Made by a program: the position numbers and the translations under genes. From the NCBI RefSeq assembly GCF_009711935.1, contig NZ_VIKX01000082.1, positions 1 to 46,272 of the forward strand: a stretch of DNA of 46,272 nt, read 5' to 3'. This document shows positions 19,744 to 29,337 of this stretch, piece after piece. The notes below the pieces were generated by a model that saw nothing but the letters and a program-made list of their open reading frames with translations, ran no database searches and was not told the origin of the DNA. The DNA comes from Dolichospermum sp. UHCC 0259. Lineage in GTDB: Bacteria; Cyanobacteriota; Cyanobacteriia; Cyanobacteriales; Nostocaceae. Each line of letters begins with the position of its first letter. Position 1 is the first letter of the stretch.

Positions 19744-21102
19744 ATGACAAGTCAACCAAAGAAAAATCATTCCGGCGGACAACCAAAACGTGGTCAGCCA
19801 GTAAAAATTAAGGGTAAGCGCGTTGTGCCTCAACCTAGCCGTAATCAAGGCAAAAGTGATGGTAAACCCATTTCCGTTAAACCCCGGACATCTCGCTATG
19901 GTTCTGAACCATCCCCAGAAGTGCGGGTAGACAGAGACGGTAAATCCTATTCTGCAAAACCTCGCTCTCGCTACGGTTCTGAACCATCCCCAGAAGTGAG
20001 GGTAGACAGAGACGGTAAATCCTATTCTGCAAAACCTCGCTCTCGCTATGGTTCTGAACCATCCCCAGAAGGTAGAGGAGACAGAGACGGTAAATCATTC
20101 TCCGTTAAACCTCGCACATCTCGCTATGGTTCTGAACCATCCCCAGAAGGTAGAGGAGACAGAGACGGTAAATCATTCTCCGTTAAACCCCGGACATCTC
20201 GCTATGGTTCTGAAACATCCTCAGAAATTACCTTAGCAAATGAAGGTAAATCCTTTACTGGTAGACATCGTCCTTCTTTTCAATCTTCCCAGCAACTTCC
20301 AGAAATTGCATCCACAGAAGAGAGTGATCTCATCTATGGTCGTCATCCAGTTTTGACGGCGTTGGAAAATGAACGCAGTATTAACCGTCTTTGGATTACT
20401 ACCCGTCTTCGTTATGATCCCCGATTTCACCATTTGATCTTGCAAGCCAAGGATAATGGCGCTGTTATTGATGAAGTTGAACCAATGCGGTTAGACCAAA
20501 TTACTGGTCGCGCTAACCACCAAGGGATAGCGGCTCAAATTGCTCCTTATGCCTATATTGAATTAGAAGACCTGATTGCTAAGTCCAAATCTATTACTGA
20601 TCCTGTAATTGTAGTTGCTGATGGTATTACTGATCCCCATAACTTAGGGGCAATTATTCGCACAGCGGAGGCTATTGGCGCTCACGGTTTGGTGATTCCC
20701 CAAAGAAGAGCAGCGGGAATTACTTCTACTGTAGTGAAAGTAGCAGCAGGTGCATTAGAAACCTTTCCTGTATCTAGGGTTGTCAATCTGGGTCGCGCTT
20801 TAGAACAGTTGAAAGAAGAAGGTTTTTGGATTTATGGAACTGCGGTTACAGGTAGCGAACCATTACAAAGTGTAAAATTTAGCGGGCCTGTGGTTTTAGT
20901 TGTGGGTGGTGAAGGCGAAGGTCTGGGGATGTTGACACAACGTTCTTGTGATGTTTTGGTGTCTATTCCCTTACAAGGTAAGACTCCTAGCCTCAATGCT
21001 TCCGTGGCAACTGGTATGGCACTTTACGAAATTTATCGTCAAAAATCGCAGAATACACTGTATCTTGATAAAATACAGACAATTGCTTTGAAAAAACAAT
21101 AG
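19744..21102 (+). CDS. rlmB: TrmH/SpoU-family 23S rRNA 2'-O-methyltransferase, RlmB type
   Basis: A 452-aa SPOUT methyltransferase. The C-terminal part (about 200-452) has the SpoU substrate-binding domain, starting [13 protein letters not shown]. The trefoil-knot motifs follow: [17 protein letters not shown] (motif 1), VVGGEGEGL (motif 2) and [20 protein letters not shown] (motif 3). RlmB methylates 2'-O of G2251 in 23S rRNA. The N-terminal 180 residues are extra: a basic, disordered stretch then four tandem repeats of 25-26 aa ([10 protein letters not shown]…DRDGKS) and a partial fifth. RlmB is the best guess; other TrmH substrates cannot be excluded. It follows mrnC. Confidence 0.88.
   Translation: MTSQPKKNHSGGQPKRGQPVKIKGKRVVPQPSRNQGKSDGKPISVKPRTSRYGSEPSPEVRVDRDGKSYSAKPRSRYGSEPSPEVRVDRDGKSYSAKPRSRYGSEPSPEGRGDRDGKSFSVKPRTSRYGSEPSPEGRGDRDGKSFSVKPRTSRYGSETSSEITLANEGKSFTGRHRPSFQSSQQLPEIASTEESDLIYGRHPVLTALENERSINRLWITTRLRYDPRFHHLILQAKDNGAVIDEVEPMRLDQITGRANHQGIAAQIAPYAYIELEDLIAKSKSITDPVIVVADGITDPHNLGAIIRTAEAIGAHGLVIPQRRAAGITSTVVKVAAGALETFPVSRVVNLGRALEQLKEEGFWIYGTAVTGSEPLQSVKFSGPVVLVVGGEGEGLGMLTQRSCDVLVSIPLQGKTPSLNASVATGMALYEIYRQKSQNTLYLDKIQTIALKKQ
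19891..20256. repeat. 75-78-bp coding tandem repeat
   Basis: Four full units of 75 or 78 bp and a degenerate fifth, all in frame within the methyltransferase gene. Units 1-2 read [15 protein letters not shown] and units 3-4 read [16 protein letters not shown], so pairs of neighbours are most alike, as expected from stepwise duplication. Confidence 0.92.
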
Positions 21103-21214
21103 TACAAAAGCTGATCTCGTAGATATTTATCTGCGAAATCAGTAAATGTAAAAGACAATAAATTTAATCTATTTGCACACGGCCAGTTATCACGTTTATA
21201 AATCGGCGAAAACT

Positions 21215-21517
21215 ATGACAGCAATTTGGCATAACTTCCAAGAGAGGTTAATTAGTACATTCAATGGACTCGGTCTTGCTTGGTGGGTAGAAGTTGTTAC
21301 ACAGAATCCCCGTTGTACATACTACTTTGGTCCATTTTTCAGTTCTGCGGCAGCTACTAAAGCCAGTAATGGTTATGTAGAAGATTTGGAGATTGAAGGG
21401 GCGCAGGGAATTATGGTAAATATCAAACGCTGTAAACCTACTGTTTTAACAATTGCTGAAGATTTGGGGGAATGGATAGACCGTAAAGTAAAGCCTGTCT
21501 TTAGCGGTCAAAATTAG
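21215..21517 (+). CDS. DUF1816 protein
   Basis: About 100 aa from the ATG at 21215; the frame also opens at a TTG at 21173, which is less likely. The sequence GLGLAWWVEVVTQNPRCTYYFGPF followed by AQGIMVNIKRCKPTVLTIAEDLG is typical of the cyanobacterial DUF1816 family as I remember it. Function is unknown. It stands 112 bp after the rRNA methyltransferase on the same strand. Confidence 0.75.
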   Translation: MTAIWHNFQERLISTFNGLGLAWWVEVVTQNPRCTYYFGPFFSSAAATKASNGYVEDLEIEGAQGIMVNIKRCKPTVLTIAEDLGEWIDRKVKPVFSGQN

Positions 21518-21583
21518 TCTAATTACCAATTCCAGAGGCTGTTATCGTTCCTGGGCTAATCCTGGGAACGAGTTATGCCTAAT

Positions 21584-22426
21584 TTAAACTTTCACGATTT
21601 GGGGGTTGGTTGCTAACCAATTATCAATATCTCCTAATAACTGTTGGGGTATTTCCCAAGGAAAGAGATGGGCTGTGTTGGGGTAACATTGCCATTTAGA
21701 GTTTTTTAGGTGTCGGGCTGTTTCTAAACTAGCATCAGCGTTAATGTGGCGATCTTGTTCACCAGCAAGCACTAAGCTGGGACATTGGATTTGCCAAAGG
21801 TCTGGGGTGCGATTATAACCCGCTCTAATGGCGCTGTAGAGGGCGTTGGTGGCGGCTGATGAGGTTTGTAAGTAGGCTGGTAGGGCATCCTTAGCTATGT
21901 AATTGTAGGCTGTGGATGTGTGTTGTTGAATTAGGTAGCGAAAGAGCGATCGCTTGCCAAAAGTATTAATATTCCATTGCCAACTCGGTTTTATATAGTT
22001 TAATATACCTGCAATGCCTGTATAAATATTGTCTTGCCAAGAAATTTGGGGATGATTGCCCCAAGGTCTAGCAGCTGTGGCTACTAAAATTAAGCCTGTG
22101 ATGCGTTGGGGTAGGCGCATGGCCAGTTCCATTGCTAAAATGCCTCCTAGCGACCATCCCAATACTAAGCATTTTTCTATTTTTAACTGGTCTAAAAGGG
22201 CTTCTAGGTCATCTAAATGGTCTTGCATTGCAAATTTGCCCTGAAACCGACTTTTGCCATATCCGCGTAAATCTGGAGCAATGGTTTGGTAGTGTTGTGA
22301 TAAATGATTTGTGAAGACGGAAAGGCTACGTCCCGAACCAGGATGACCATGTAAACCAAGTATGGGAAATCCTTGACCTTGGGTGTAGAAGTTAAGTGGT
22401 ACAGTTCTAGGTGTGTGATTTCCCAT
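21584..22426 (-). CDS. Alpha/beta hydrolase
   Basis: A 280-aa alpha/beta-fold hydrolase. The oxyanion region is GLHGHPGSGRS and the nucleophile elbow is VLGWSLGGILAMELA (Ser in GWSLGG). The acid is likely the Asp in GEQDRHINAD and the His lies in NTAHLFPWE. The closest class is the esterase/MenH-like group; the substrate cannot be told. No signal peptide is seen. ATG at 22426. Confidence 0.85.
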   Translation of the reverse strand: MGNHTPRTVPLNFYTQGQGFPILGLHGHPGSGRSLSVFTNHLSQHYQTIAPDLRGYGKSRFQGKFAMQDHLDDLEALLDQLKIEKCLVLGWSLGGILAMELAMRLPQRITGLILVATAARPWGNHPQISWQDNIYTGIAGILNYIKPSWQWNINTFGKRSLFRYLIQQHTSTAYNYIAKDALPAYLQTSSAATNALYSAIRAGYNRTPDLWQIQCPSLVLAGEQDRHINADASLETARHLKNSKWQCYPNTAHLFPWEIPQQLLGDIDNWLATNPQIVKV

Positions 22427-22480
22427 AAATCTCTGTTGTATAGCTATATAAATTATGTTTCGCGCAAAGGCGCAAAGTAA

Positions 22481-22504
22481 AGGGCGCAGGCCCTGCGCCC
22501 CTAC
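22481..22504. repeat. GC-rich palindrome, inverted copy
   Basis: Exact reverse complement of 18946-18969. It sits between the first CAP gene and the hydrolase gene, both on the minus strand. The following CTACGGTTA is also shared with the copy inside trpD. Confidence 0.9.
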
Positions 22505-22510
22505 GGTTAT

Positions 22511-23089
22511 CTATTTTTCGATGTAACCGCCAGCGTAAGTAATTACACACATAGTTCCATAGGTGATGTGATTGCCGTAAGCAACGCCAGTGGTTTGAAA
22601 AGCTGGGTTAAAAATGTTTTTTCGATGTCCACGAGAGGGAACTCCATCATCAATTATCAATTGCATGATAATATCCTGGGCAGTTTTTTGACCGTAGCTG
22701 ATATTTTCGCCGGCGGTGGTTTGCCATTGACCATAACGATTTAAACGGGTAAAGGGATCACTGCCGTCACTACCATTATGACCGATTCCACCTTTTACGC
22801 CTTGGTCTTTGACGTGATCTTTTGCGGCTATAGACATTCCTGTAGAGGGATTTAAGACAATGATTGGAGTGGTAGACTTGAGGGAAGCGATCGCCTCATC
22901 AACAGCTATAACTCCTTCTCTGGTTTGTAAATAGGAATTTTCAGCGATTTTGATTTTTGTGCCTTCAAATTTCTGTTTCCAGCTTTCTAGAAGCGGTACA
23001 TAAGCGGCAGGATTTGTCCGTACCAAGTTCATTTCGGCAATTACTTTCTGTTCTAAATCGGAGAAAATGGTCAAATTTGCCTCAGTCAT
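22511..23089 (-). CDS. CAP-domain protein without signal peptide
   Basis: A 192-aa CAP/SCP-domain protein with the CAP hallmarks [23 protein letters not shown] and [16 protein letters not shown] (His and Glu residues line the CAP cavity). It is a close paralogue of the next gene, 75 bp away, but lacks the N-terminal signal sequence, starting [21 protein letters not shown]. Bacterial CAP proteins are generally extracellular, so an unprocessed form is unusual. Function is unknown. Confidence 0.85.
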   Translation of the reverse strand: MTEANLTIFSDLEQKVIAEMNLVRTNPAAYVPLLESWKQKFEGTKIKIAENSYLQTREGVIAVDEAIASLKSTTPIIVLNPSTGMSIAAKDHVKDQGVKGGIGHNGSDGSDPFTRLNRYGQWQTTAGENISYGQKTAQDIIMQLIIDDGVPSRGHRKNIFNPAFQTTGVAYGNHITYGTMCVITYAGGYIEK

Positions 23090-23164
23090 TGATTACCTAC
23101 AACTGTAAGATAGATGCTATGGGTTAATCATAAATCTTCCGTGCAAATCTTGAGAATCAGAAAT

Positions 23165-23860
23165 CTATTTTTCTATATAACCGCCAGCATAGGTAATCAC
23201 ACAGATAGTTCTGTACTGTTTATGAAAACCGTAAGCCACACCAGTTACCCGAAAAGATGGATTAAAAATATTTGTCCGATGTCCACGAGAAGGTACACCA
23301 TCATCAATTATTAGTTGCATGACAATATCTTGGGCTGTATTTGGTCCATAACTGATATTTTCGCCGGCGGTAGTTTGCCATTTACCATAACGATTGATGC
23401 GAGTGCTAGGTTTGCTACCATCACTACCATTATGACCTGTTGCTCCCTTTGGTCCTTGGTCTTTAACATGATCTCGCGCACCTAAAGACATTCCTTTCGA
23501 GCTACGTAATGCACCAACGGGACGGACGGATTTTAAAAAAGTTATAGCTTCATCAACAGGTTTTACTCCTTCCTGGGTGATTAAATAGGTATTGTAGGAA
23601 ATTTTGACGCGATTCCCCTGAAACTGTTTTTTATAATTTTCTATAATAGGTATATATGAACGAGGATTGGTTCTAACTTTGTTAGTTTCAACAATTACTT
23701 GTTTTTCTAAGGTGGAAAGGTAACTCCCTTTTGTTAGTAAAGTTTGATGATTTTTCTTAGCAACTAGTGGCAGAGTAGATTCCAGTGGTTTTAGTAGTTG
23801 ACTAGAAAAAGCAATTGCCAGTGTAATAGGCAATAATACCAAAAATCTCAGATAACCCAT
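23165..23860 (-). CDS. Secreted CAP-domain protein
   Basis: A 231-aa paralogue of the downstream CAP gene, with an N-terminal hydrophobic segment (about 4-20, [16 protein letters not shown]) acting as a signal peptide or anchor. The CAP motifs [23 protein letters not shown] and [16 protein letters not shown] are all present, as is the closing [12 protein letters not shown] that ends both proteins. GAGG lies just upstream of the ATG. The pair arose by tandem duplication. Confidence 0.88.
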   Translation of the reverse strand: MGYLRFLVLLPITLAIAFSSQLLKPLESTLPLVAKKNHQTLLTKGSYLSTLEKQVIVETNKVRTNPRSYIPIIENYKKQFQGNRVKISYNTYLITQEGVKPVDEAITFLKSVRPVGALRSSKGMSLGARDHVKDQGPKGATGHNGSDGSKPSTRINRYGKWQTTAGENISYGPNTAQDIVMQLIIDDGVPSRGHRTNIFNPSFRVTGVAYGFHKQYRTICVITYAGGYIEK

Positions 23861-24105
23861 TCATAACCTCATTTTTTTTGGGTAATTTTTACAGTAGTTG
23901 TCTGTGGGAAAACTACTTGTTATCTGTTGTAATATTTTTGGCTATTAAATGTAAAGGTTTATTGGTAAATAAAATTGTACAATTCCTGAATCAGTTTGGG
24001 ATTTTAGACTACAAAACCTAATTTATTATAAGTTTATTGACGATCAGTTTTACTCTCCCTAAATAGTTATGATTTTTCACAGATAACGATCATCGGAGGT
24101 AAAAA

Positions 24106-24549
24106 ATGCGATTCCCAAATTTGTTCTTGTTACTGTTTATCTTTTCTACTGGATTTATTTTACCTGCTTTTGCACAAACTCCTTCTAGACCATTTCAAGA
24201 CGAAGGTACTTGTACTTCTGGACCAACAAGCGGAACTGGAGGAGGACGTAAATCTTGCAATGGATCTGTTGTTTGGCCAGATACAGATGCAGAAAGACCT
24301 AGTGGTAAATACGCTATTGATGTCAACACAGTTCAAGTTACTACGACAGATAAGCGGGGTAGTGGCAGCGGTTGTAGTGCGCCTACATTTACCTATGAAG
24401 ACGTTAAAGTTCAAGTACCGGGAATTGGAGAAACAAATGTAAGAATAGCCACAAAAGTTACAGTAAGTTATAATGCTCGTGGTAGTAGCGGAACTGGCAC
24501 GCGAGGTAGAATTGCTTGCAAAATAACTGGGAAATATAATTCCTTATAA
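24106..24549 (+). CDS. Small secreted hypothetical protein
   Basis: A 147-aa protein with a clear signal peptide (about 1-23, ending LPAFAQT) and a Gly/Ser/Thr-rich mature part with four cysteines (C37, C50 and two more near C92 and C139), likely disulfide-bonded. The ribosome binding site GGAGG lies six or so bases before the ATG. I do not recognise the family. It is divergent from the CAP genes. Confidence 0.75.
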   Translation: MRFPNLFLLLFIFSTGFILPAFAQTPSRPFQDEGTCTSGPTSGTGGGRKSCNGSVVWPDTDAERPSGKYAIDVNTVQVTTTDKRGSGSGCSAPTFTYEDVKVQVPGIGETNVRIATKVTVSYNARGSSGTGTRGRIACKITGKYNSL

Positions 24550-24634
24550 CTGGAGTTTAGACTAAGACATGACAAAATGACCCAGAAGGACTGAGTTTAC
24601 AAATTACATAGCTCAAACTAGAAAAATTAAGAGG

Positions 24635-25302
24635 TTAAGCCGATTTAGGTTGTTCCTTCTTTGGTCTAGGGGTAGTCTTTTTGACGGTAGGGTAGCGAAT
24701 TCTGGGTAAGCGGATTCTCCCAGTAGGCCAGCCGGGAGACTTTCCACGTGGTTTGGGGGAAACAGCCGGTGTACCAATCGCGGCGAAAACTCCTCCCATG
24801 TACTGAGCAACCCTTCCAGGAGATAAATTGGTTTGTTTTTTCTGCCAAGGTAATGGATTATCAGCAACAACATCACGGGCTAACCGTTCGGCTGACGCTC
24901 ACGGCGAAGCCAAAGTTGCCAAGTCATAAGTGGTAATAGGTCGCTCCACTTTTGGTGGGTCGTTAACCTCGACAGTTTCATCTGGTGTCCACCATGTACT
25001 TGAGTCATTCAACTTAAATTTTGCACCATGAGAACGGGGACGACCTTTGCCGCTATAAGGTGGTGGTGCATCATATACCACTCGATTGGGACCTAACCGC
25101 ATTAATTTATCTGCTACGGGTTTTTTCTTGACATTGGTTGTTCTTGATGCTCATAGGTTCTGTCCTTTAACGTCGGTACATCTATTCTCGCCCAAGCTGT
25201 ATTATCTCCCGCTAAGATTATTCTTTCTGTGGGATTGAGTTGTTCTATATACAATTTCATTAATTCTGTTCTTGGGGGATTGCCATCCTGTATTGTACCC
25301 AC
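24635..25302 (-). pseudogene. Degraded IS transposase
   Basis: Three fragments of one DDE-type transposase, read in order on the minus strand. They are DGNPPRTELMKLYIEQ with AGDNTAWARIDVPTLKDRTY (to about 25114), then PPPYSGKGRPRSHGAKFKL to KVERPITTYD (24899-25102), then NPLPWQKKQTNLSPGRVAQ through RYPTVKKT to the stop at 24635. Frames shift between the pieces. A stretch between the first two appears deleted and the N-terminus is missing. I assign it to a transposase from the GRPR…HGAKFKL and GDNTAW…LKDRTYEHQ motifs; terminal inverted repeats were not found. Confidence 0.8.
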
Positions 25303-25446
25303 AATTGGTCAATTATGCTGAGGTCTAGGTGTGGGAAATTTAAGAGTTCATCACTTGTAAACCAGTCACCATACTCTTTACCTACAGCTTTAATCATGAC
25401 GTTGTAAGGACTTGAATAAATATGGATTCTAAGCCATAATAAGTTC
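25303..25446. other. Short unassigned stretch before the broken toxin gene
   Basis: A 62-codon minus-strand frame (25260-25448, starting MNLLWLRIHIYSSPYNV) covers this piece and overlaps both the transposase remnant and the toxin start. I could not assign it; it may be a fragment left by the transposon. Confidence 0.3.
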
Positions 25447-25808
25447 ATGACATGGGAAATTTTATTTCATGACGAGTTTCTACCTGAATTTTCTGAACTA
25501 ACTACAGAAGTACAGGAAGAACTTCTTGCACACACAAAATTACTAGAATCCGCCGGTCCACTGCTACGCAGACCTCATGCTGATACACTTAAAGGTTCTC
25601 GGCATAAAAATATGAAAGAACTTCGTTTTATGTAGATGATGGTGTATAGCGAATAGCTTTTGCTTTTGATCCAGAAAAGAAGGTAATATTACTTGTAGCT
25701 GGTAACAAAGCTGGAATAAGTGAAAAAAGATTTTACAAACAATTAATTACAAAAGCAGATAACCGATTTAACTCCCATCTTCAGGAATTAAAAGACAAAG
25801 GAGAATAA
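25447..25808 (+). pseudogene. Broken RelE/HigB-type toxin
   Basis: The frame starts MTWEILFHDEFLPEFSEL and runs to KNMKELRFM before a stop. The remainder, YVDDGVY then RIAFAFDPEKKVILL to HLQELKDKGE, continues in another frame to 25808. Two lesions are needed to explain it. One T is lost from a T5 run (CGT TTT TAT GTA expected), and a TAG occurs where TGG (Trp) fits the RelE/HigB pattern. The intact protein would be about 120 aa of the phage-derived Gp49-like/HigB family. The antitoxin gene follows after 4 bp. Confidence 0.85.
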
Positions 25809-25812
25809 AAAT

Positions 25813-26151
25813 ATGGCAACAAAACTAACTGACATAATGGCACAATTACCACTTGAACGTCGGGCAAAAATTGAAGCTCGCGCTCAAGAACTTATTTTGG
25901 AAAATATGACACTTCAAAATATGAGAAAAGCCAGAAAATTAACTCAAGAATCTATGGCAGAATTATTAGGAATCCGTCAAGATAGTGTTTCTAGATTAGA
26001 AAAACGGGCGGATCTTTTACTTTCTACATTACGTAGTTATGTAAAAGCAATGGGAGGAGATTTAAAACTTGTGGCAGAATTTCCTGATAGACCATCTGTG
26101 ATTATTTCTGCATTAGGAGAATTAGAAGATGAAGATTCTGTACTAGAATAA
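25813..26151 (+). CDS. XRE-family antitoxin (HigA-like)
   Basis: A 112-aa protein with a helix-turn-helix at about 35-70 (MRKARKLTQESMAELLGIRQDSVSRLE) and a C-terminal extension (VKAMGGDLKLVAEF) typical of antitoxins paired with Gp49-like toxins. It would bind its own promoter and neutralise the toxin. The cognate toxin gene just upstream is broken, so this is an orphan antitoxin. AAAGGAGA lies before the ATG. Confidence 0.9.
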   Translation: MATKLTDIMAQLPLERRAKIEARAQELILENMTLQNMRKARKLTQESMAELLGIRQDSVSRLEKRADLLLSTLRSYVKAMGGDLKLVAEFPDRPSVIISALGELEDEDSVLE

Positions 26152-26616
26152 TCGTCTTTTTCGGGGACAGTAAAAACGATTTACCCTAGAGGATGTTTGA
26201 AAAGTTTTTAATGTATAAATAAACCCCTCTCCAAACTTCTCTCCGACGCAGGGAGAGGCTTTGAAACCCCCATTTCCTTTAAATAGTATTATCTTCTTTA
26301 TTTAACAAGTTGTGGTAAGCATTCAGTCGTCAGCTATCAGCAAGAATTGAATTGATAAGCATTCTGAAATTAATTACTGATGTCAGTCTCCCTATTTAAA
26401 AACCCCTAAAATCCAGTTTTAGCTGACTGCTGACCACTGATAGCTGAATGCTTACAAGTTGTGTCTGTTTCTTGTTAAAGATTATTCATAAACCATTGCC
26501 TTAACAGAACGGTATTATTTTGCGTCTTGTCTGTTTTCGTTGTATCAGTGGTGGTGGTTTCTGGGTTTTGTGTTATAACCCAGTTGTGAAAATGAACTCA
26601 AACGAAAGACTACTCT
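26152..26616. other. Repeat-rich intergenic region before the GTPase gene
   Basis: No gene seen in 465 bp. It contains a hairpin CTCTCC/GGGAGAG (26239-26257), of a dispersed Nostocales type. There is also a pair of inverted segments, AAGCATTCAG with CAGCTATCAG (about 26317-26340) and CTGATAGCTGAATGCTT (about 26436-26452). The promoter of the GTPase operon probably lies in the last 150 bp. Confidence 0.55.
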
Positions 26617-29175
26617 ATGGAACCAGATAAGCTGGCGCGATTGAAAGAGTACGGTGAATTTATCCTCCGCAAAGTTGACTCAGTTCCCCAACGCCCTTCC
26701 CAGGAGGAAGATTGGGTTCCCACTAGTCTTGATGATTGTCTGTTGCGGTTGCGAGAGGCGGCACAGAAAACTGTGGAACTGGCCAACTCACCGGTGAAAA
26801 TTGGTGTAATGGGGGAGTTTAGCAGCGGCAAAAGTTTGCTGCTAGGTAGTTTGATTGGTTATGCGGACGCTTTACCTGTGAGTGAAAATCCGACAACAGG
26901 TAATGTCACAGCTATTCATATTAAGCCCCAAGATGATTTTGCGACTACTCAGGTAGATAATTATACGGTGGAATATTTATCCCATGAAGGGGTAAATGAG
27001 TGCTTACACTTCATTCTCAAAGAAGCAAACCGTCGCGCTGTGTCTGCTGGGGTGACACCTTTACAGGTGGCTAAAATTAAAACTGGTAAGGATATCAGTA
27101 TTTGGTGTGAGGAAGTTTGGAAAAGCTCAAATAATTTAGAGTTGCGTTATTTGGTGCGGGAGTTAGTGTTATTTTTGCGGGCTTATCAGGCTTATGGTGA
27201 GGCTTTATGCGGTCGCTTTTACCAAATTGATGGTATTACTGCCCGTGAGGGTTTACAACTGGCAGAAATGCCAATGGCGATTCAATCTCTCAAGTTTGAG
27301 GATTTACCAGCAGCGAATGTTCGCTTACCAAATGCGCCACAACGGTTAGGAACGCAATTATTACAAACCAGTTTTCCTTTAATTCGTCGCGTTGATATTG
27401 AAGTGAAGATATCACGGGAAATTTGGGATGTTACGGGTGCAGAAGAGTTTGTGCTGTTGGATTTTCCGGGGTTGGGTGCTGCTAATTCTGGGGCTAGGGA
27501 TACATTTTTATCGTTGCGAGAATTGGCACAGGTACAGACAATTCTAGTTTTACTTAATGGTAAATCGCCGGGGAGCGATCGCGCCAATAAAATTTTCACA
27601 ATGATGCAGCAACAACGCCCAGGACAAGACCTCAAGGATTTAATTCTTGTCGGTGTGGGACGTTTTGATCAACTGCCTTTAGAAAGTGAAGGTGGAGAAA
27701 GAGAACTAGATTTATTAATTAATCATCAATCTAATGCTCAACCTTTACAAACAAATGCAGTTTTCCAAAAATTAAAAGTTCTCAAAACTATTATTGATGG
27801 GGCGGAAGCATTTACTAGTCAAAAAGACAGAATTGTTTTATTATCACCTCTGTTAGGATTAGCTGAATTAGCTAAACGTTCTGGTCAAGTGAAAGCAGGT
27901 TCTGAGGAATTTCTTGCTAATTTAGATTATCCAGAATATCTAGAAAGACCGAAAAAGTTACAACAGAAATGGGGTGATTTAAGTGAAGCTTTATTAGCAA
28001 CAGATGGGAGAAATCAATTAGGCAAACAATTGGGTTATTTTGCTCAAGATGGTGGTATTAGTAAATTAAGAGAATTGATTCAAACTCATGTCGCTAATCA
28101 CGGTTTAAAGCAATTATATGAAGATACCCGTCGGGCTGCTGATGGTATCCGTCAACAACAAGAATATCTCAAAGAAATTATTGCCGAAATTCACGAACAA
28201 GGTATACCCACAGTTGATACTCCGGCTTTACTAGAATTAAGAACAGCCATAGAAAGTTTAGATAGAACCTACAGAAACTTTCAGAAAGATTTAGGTAAAG
28301 AACAACTGAAAGATAGAAGAGGAATTGTAGTTAGTGATGTCATTAAAGATGAACTAACTTTAAAAGTTTTGAATTGGAGTCAGTGGACATTACTATTTAA
28401 TAAAATCCAAAATGGCACAATTACCTTAGCAGAATTTAAAGGTGCAGCGGGGAAATTATTTGATAGAGGAAATCGGGTTAATACCTCCATACCGACTAAG
28501 AGTGATGACTTTTATCCAGCCTTTGAGAAAACAGTCAGAGAACTGGAGAATTTTGCGAGCGATCGCATTCGTCAAGCCGTGATAGACTTATTAAGCTCAT
28601 TGGCACATGAAATTACCCTAGAACGGGAAAAACTGCAAACCATTCTTCAGCCAGAAATGGAACCAGAAATTGAATCAAAATTTGGACTTGAAGAAGCAGA
28701 TTTATTTTATAAACTGTTATTAGGATCAGATCCTCGTCAATGGAAAGAAGCCATTATTGCCGAAATTAATAACCATAATCAAACCATCAAACCAGAAAGT
28801 ATTTTTCCCCTAGCTAGACAAGACGAAAAACACAGTGTAGGACAAATTTTTGATTGGTCTCCCGAAAGAAATCAAAACCCATCCAGAAGTGCCAATCATC
28901 AACTTTTCGTATTACGACTGCGAGATGAAATTACCGCCAGTGCTAGTCTTCACCTTGTGCAATATGTCAGTGAAAGCAATCAGCAAGTAAATATAGAAAT
29001 CAATGGAATTTTAGATCAAATTATTCCCAGCTTGCAAAACCTTTCCAAAAAAGAAGCACTACTAAGATATATTGCTGCAAGAGATTCACAAGCCGAACTA
29101 GCCATTCCCTCTTGGTTAGAAATCCTCACCGATATTGCCACAATTAATGAAGAAGAACTATTTACCTGCATTTAA
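26617..29175 (+). CDS. Dynamin-like large GTPase
   Basis: An 852-aa GTPase. The P-loop GEFSSGKS is at 66-73, the switch region with SENPTTGN at 89-96, G3 is DFPGLG near 282, and G4 is a variant GRFD near 347 in place of TKxD. Long helical regions follow (about 480-850), as in dynamin-like proteins and SrfC-type GTPases. A large insertion of about 185 residues separates G2 from G3. It has no obvious transmembrane helix. It heads a same-strand group with an SrfB/Hsp70-like ATPase, which suggests a joint machine, perhaps acting at membranes (inference). Confidence 0.85.
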   Translation: MEPDKLARLKEYGEFILRKVDSVPQRPSQEEDWVPTSLDDCLLRLREAAQKTVELANSPVKIGVMGEFSSGKSLLLGSLIGYADALPVSENPTTGNVTAIHIKPQDDFATTQVDNYTVEYLSHEGVNECLHFILKEANRRAVSAGVTPLQVAKIKTGKDISIWCEEVWKSSNNLELRYLVRELVLFLRAYQAYGEALCGRFYQIDGITAREGLQLAEMPMAIQSLKFEDLPAANVRLPNAPQRLGTQLLQTSFPLIRRVDIEVKISREIWDVTGAEEFVLLDFPGLGAANSGARDTFLSLRELAQVQTILVLLNGKSPGSDRANKIFTMMQQQRPGQDLKDLILVGVGRFDQLPLESEGGERELDLLINHQSNAQPLQTNAVFQKLKVLKTIIDGAEAFTSQKDRIVLLSPLLGLAELAKRSGQVKAGSEEFLANLDYPEYLERPKKLQQKWGDLSEALLATDGRNQLGKQLGYFAQDGGISKLRELIQTHVANHGLKQLYEDTRRAADGIRQQQEYLKEIIAEIHEQGIPTVDTPALLELRTAIESLDRTYRNFQKDLGKEQLKDRRGIVVSDVIKDELTLKVLNWSQWTLLFNKIQNGTITLAEFKGAAGKLFDRGNRVNTSIPTKSDDFYPAFEKTVRELENFASDRIRQAVIDLLSSLAHEITLEREKLQTILQPEMEPEIESKFGLEEADLFYKLLLGSDPRQWKEAIIAEINNHNQTIKPESIFPLARQDEKHSVGQIFDWSPERNQNPSRSANHQLFVLRLRDEITASASLHLVQYVSESNQQVNIEINGILDQIIPSLQNLSKKEALLRYIAARDSQAELAIPSWLEILTDIATINEEELFTCI

Positions 29176-29199
29176 TTGGTACTTCCTTCTTCCTTCTTC

Positions 29200-29238
29200 C
29201 TTCGTGTTCTTCGCTTCTTCGTGGTTCATTTAATCCAT
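29200..29238. repeat. TTCGTGTTCTTCG-type repeat
   Basis: Short repeats TTCCTTC, TTCGTGTTCTTCG and GTGGTTCATTTAA in the gap between the GTPase and SrfB-like genes. The same words form the 3' tail of the gene at 6893-7531. Confidence 0.7.
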
Positions 29239-29337
29239 ATTCTTCTATTAACAAGAGAGTAAACCTTTAGTTATCAAATAAATTTAGGGAAATGCACTAT
29301 CAATGAAATATTAACAAACAAAAAAGGAACATCAAAA

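Noticed and set aside
19877-20236. Short repetitive frames inside the methyltransferase repeat region
   Set aside because: They arise from the tandem repeat read in other frames; the main frame is open throughout and ends in a conserved domain.
24340-24380. RGSGSG in the small secreted protein as a PatS/HetN-like HetR-inhibitor motif
   Set aside because: The active pentapeptide is RGSGR; here the fifth residue is Ser, the protein is larger than PatS, and the Gly/Ser-rich context makes a chance match likely.
24899-25102. A stand-alone gene of 67 codons on the minus strand
   Set aside because: Its sequence (PPPYSGKGRPRSHGAKFKL) is an internal piece of the transposase, continued by other fragments in other frames.
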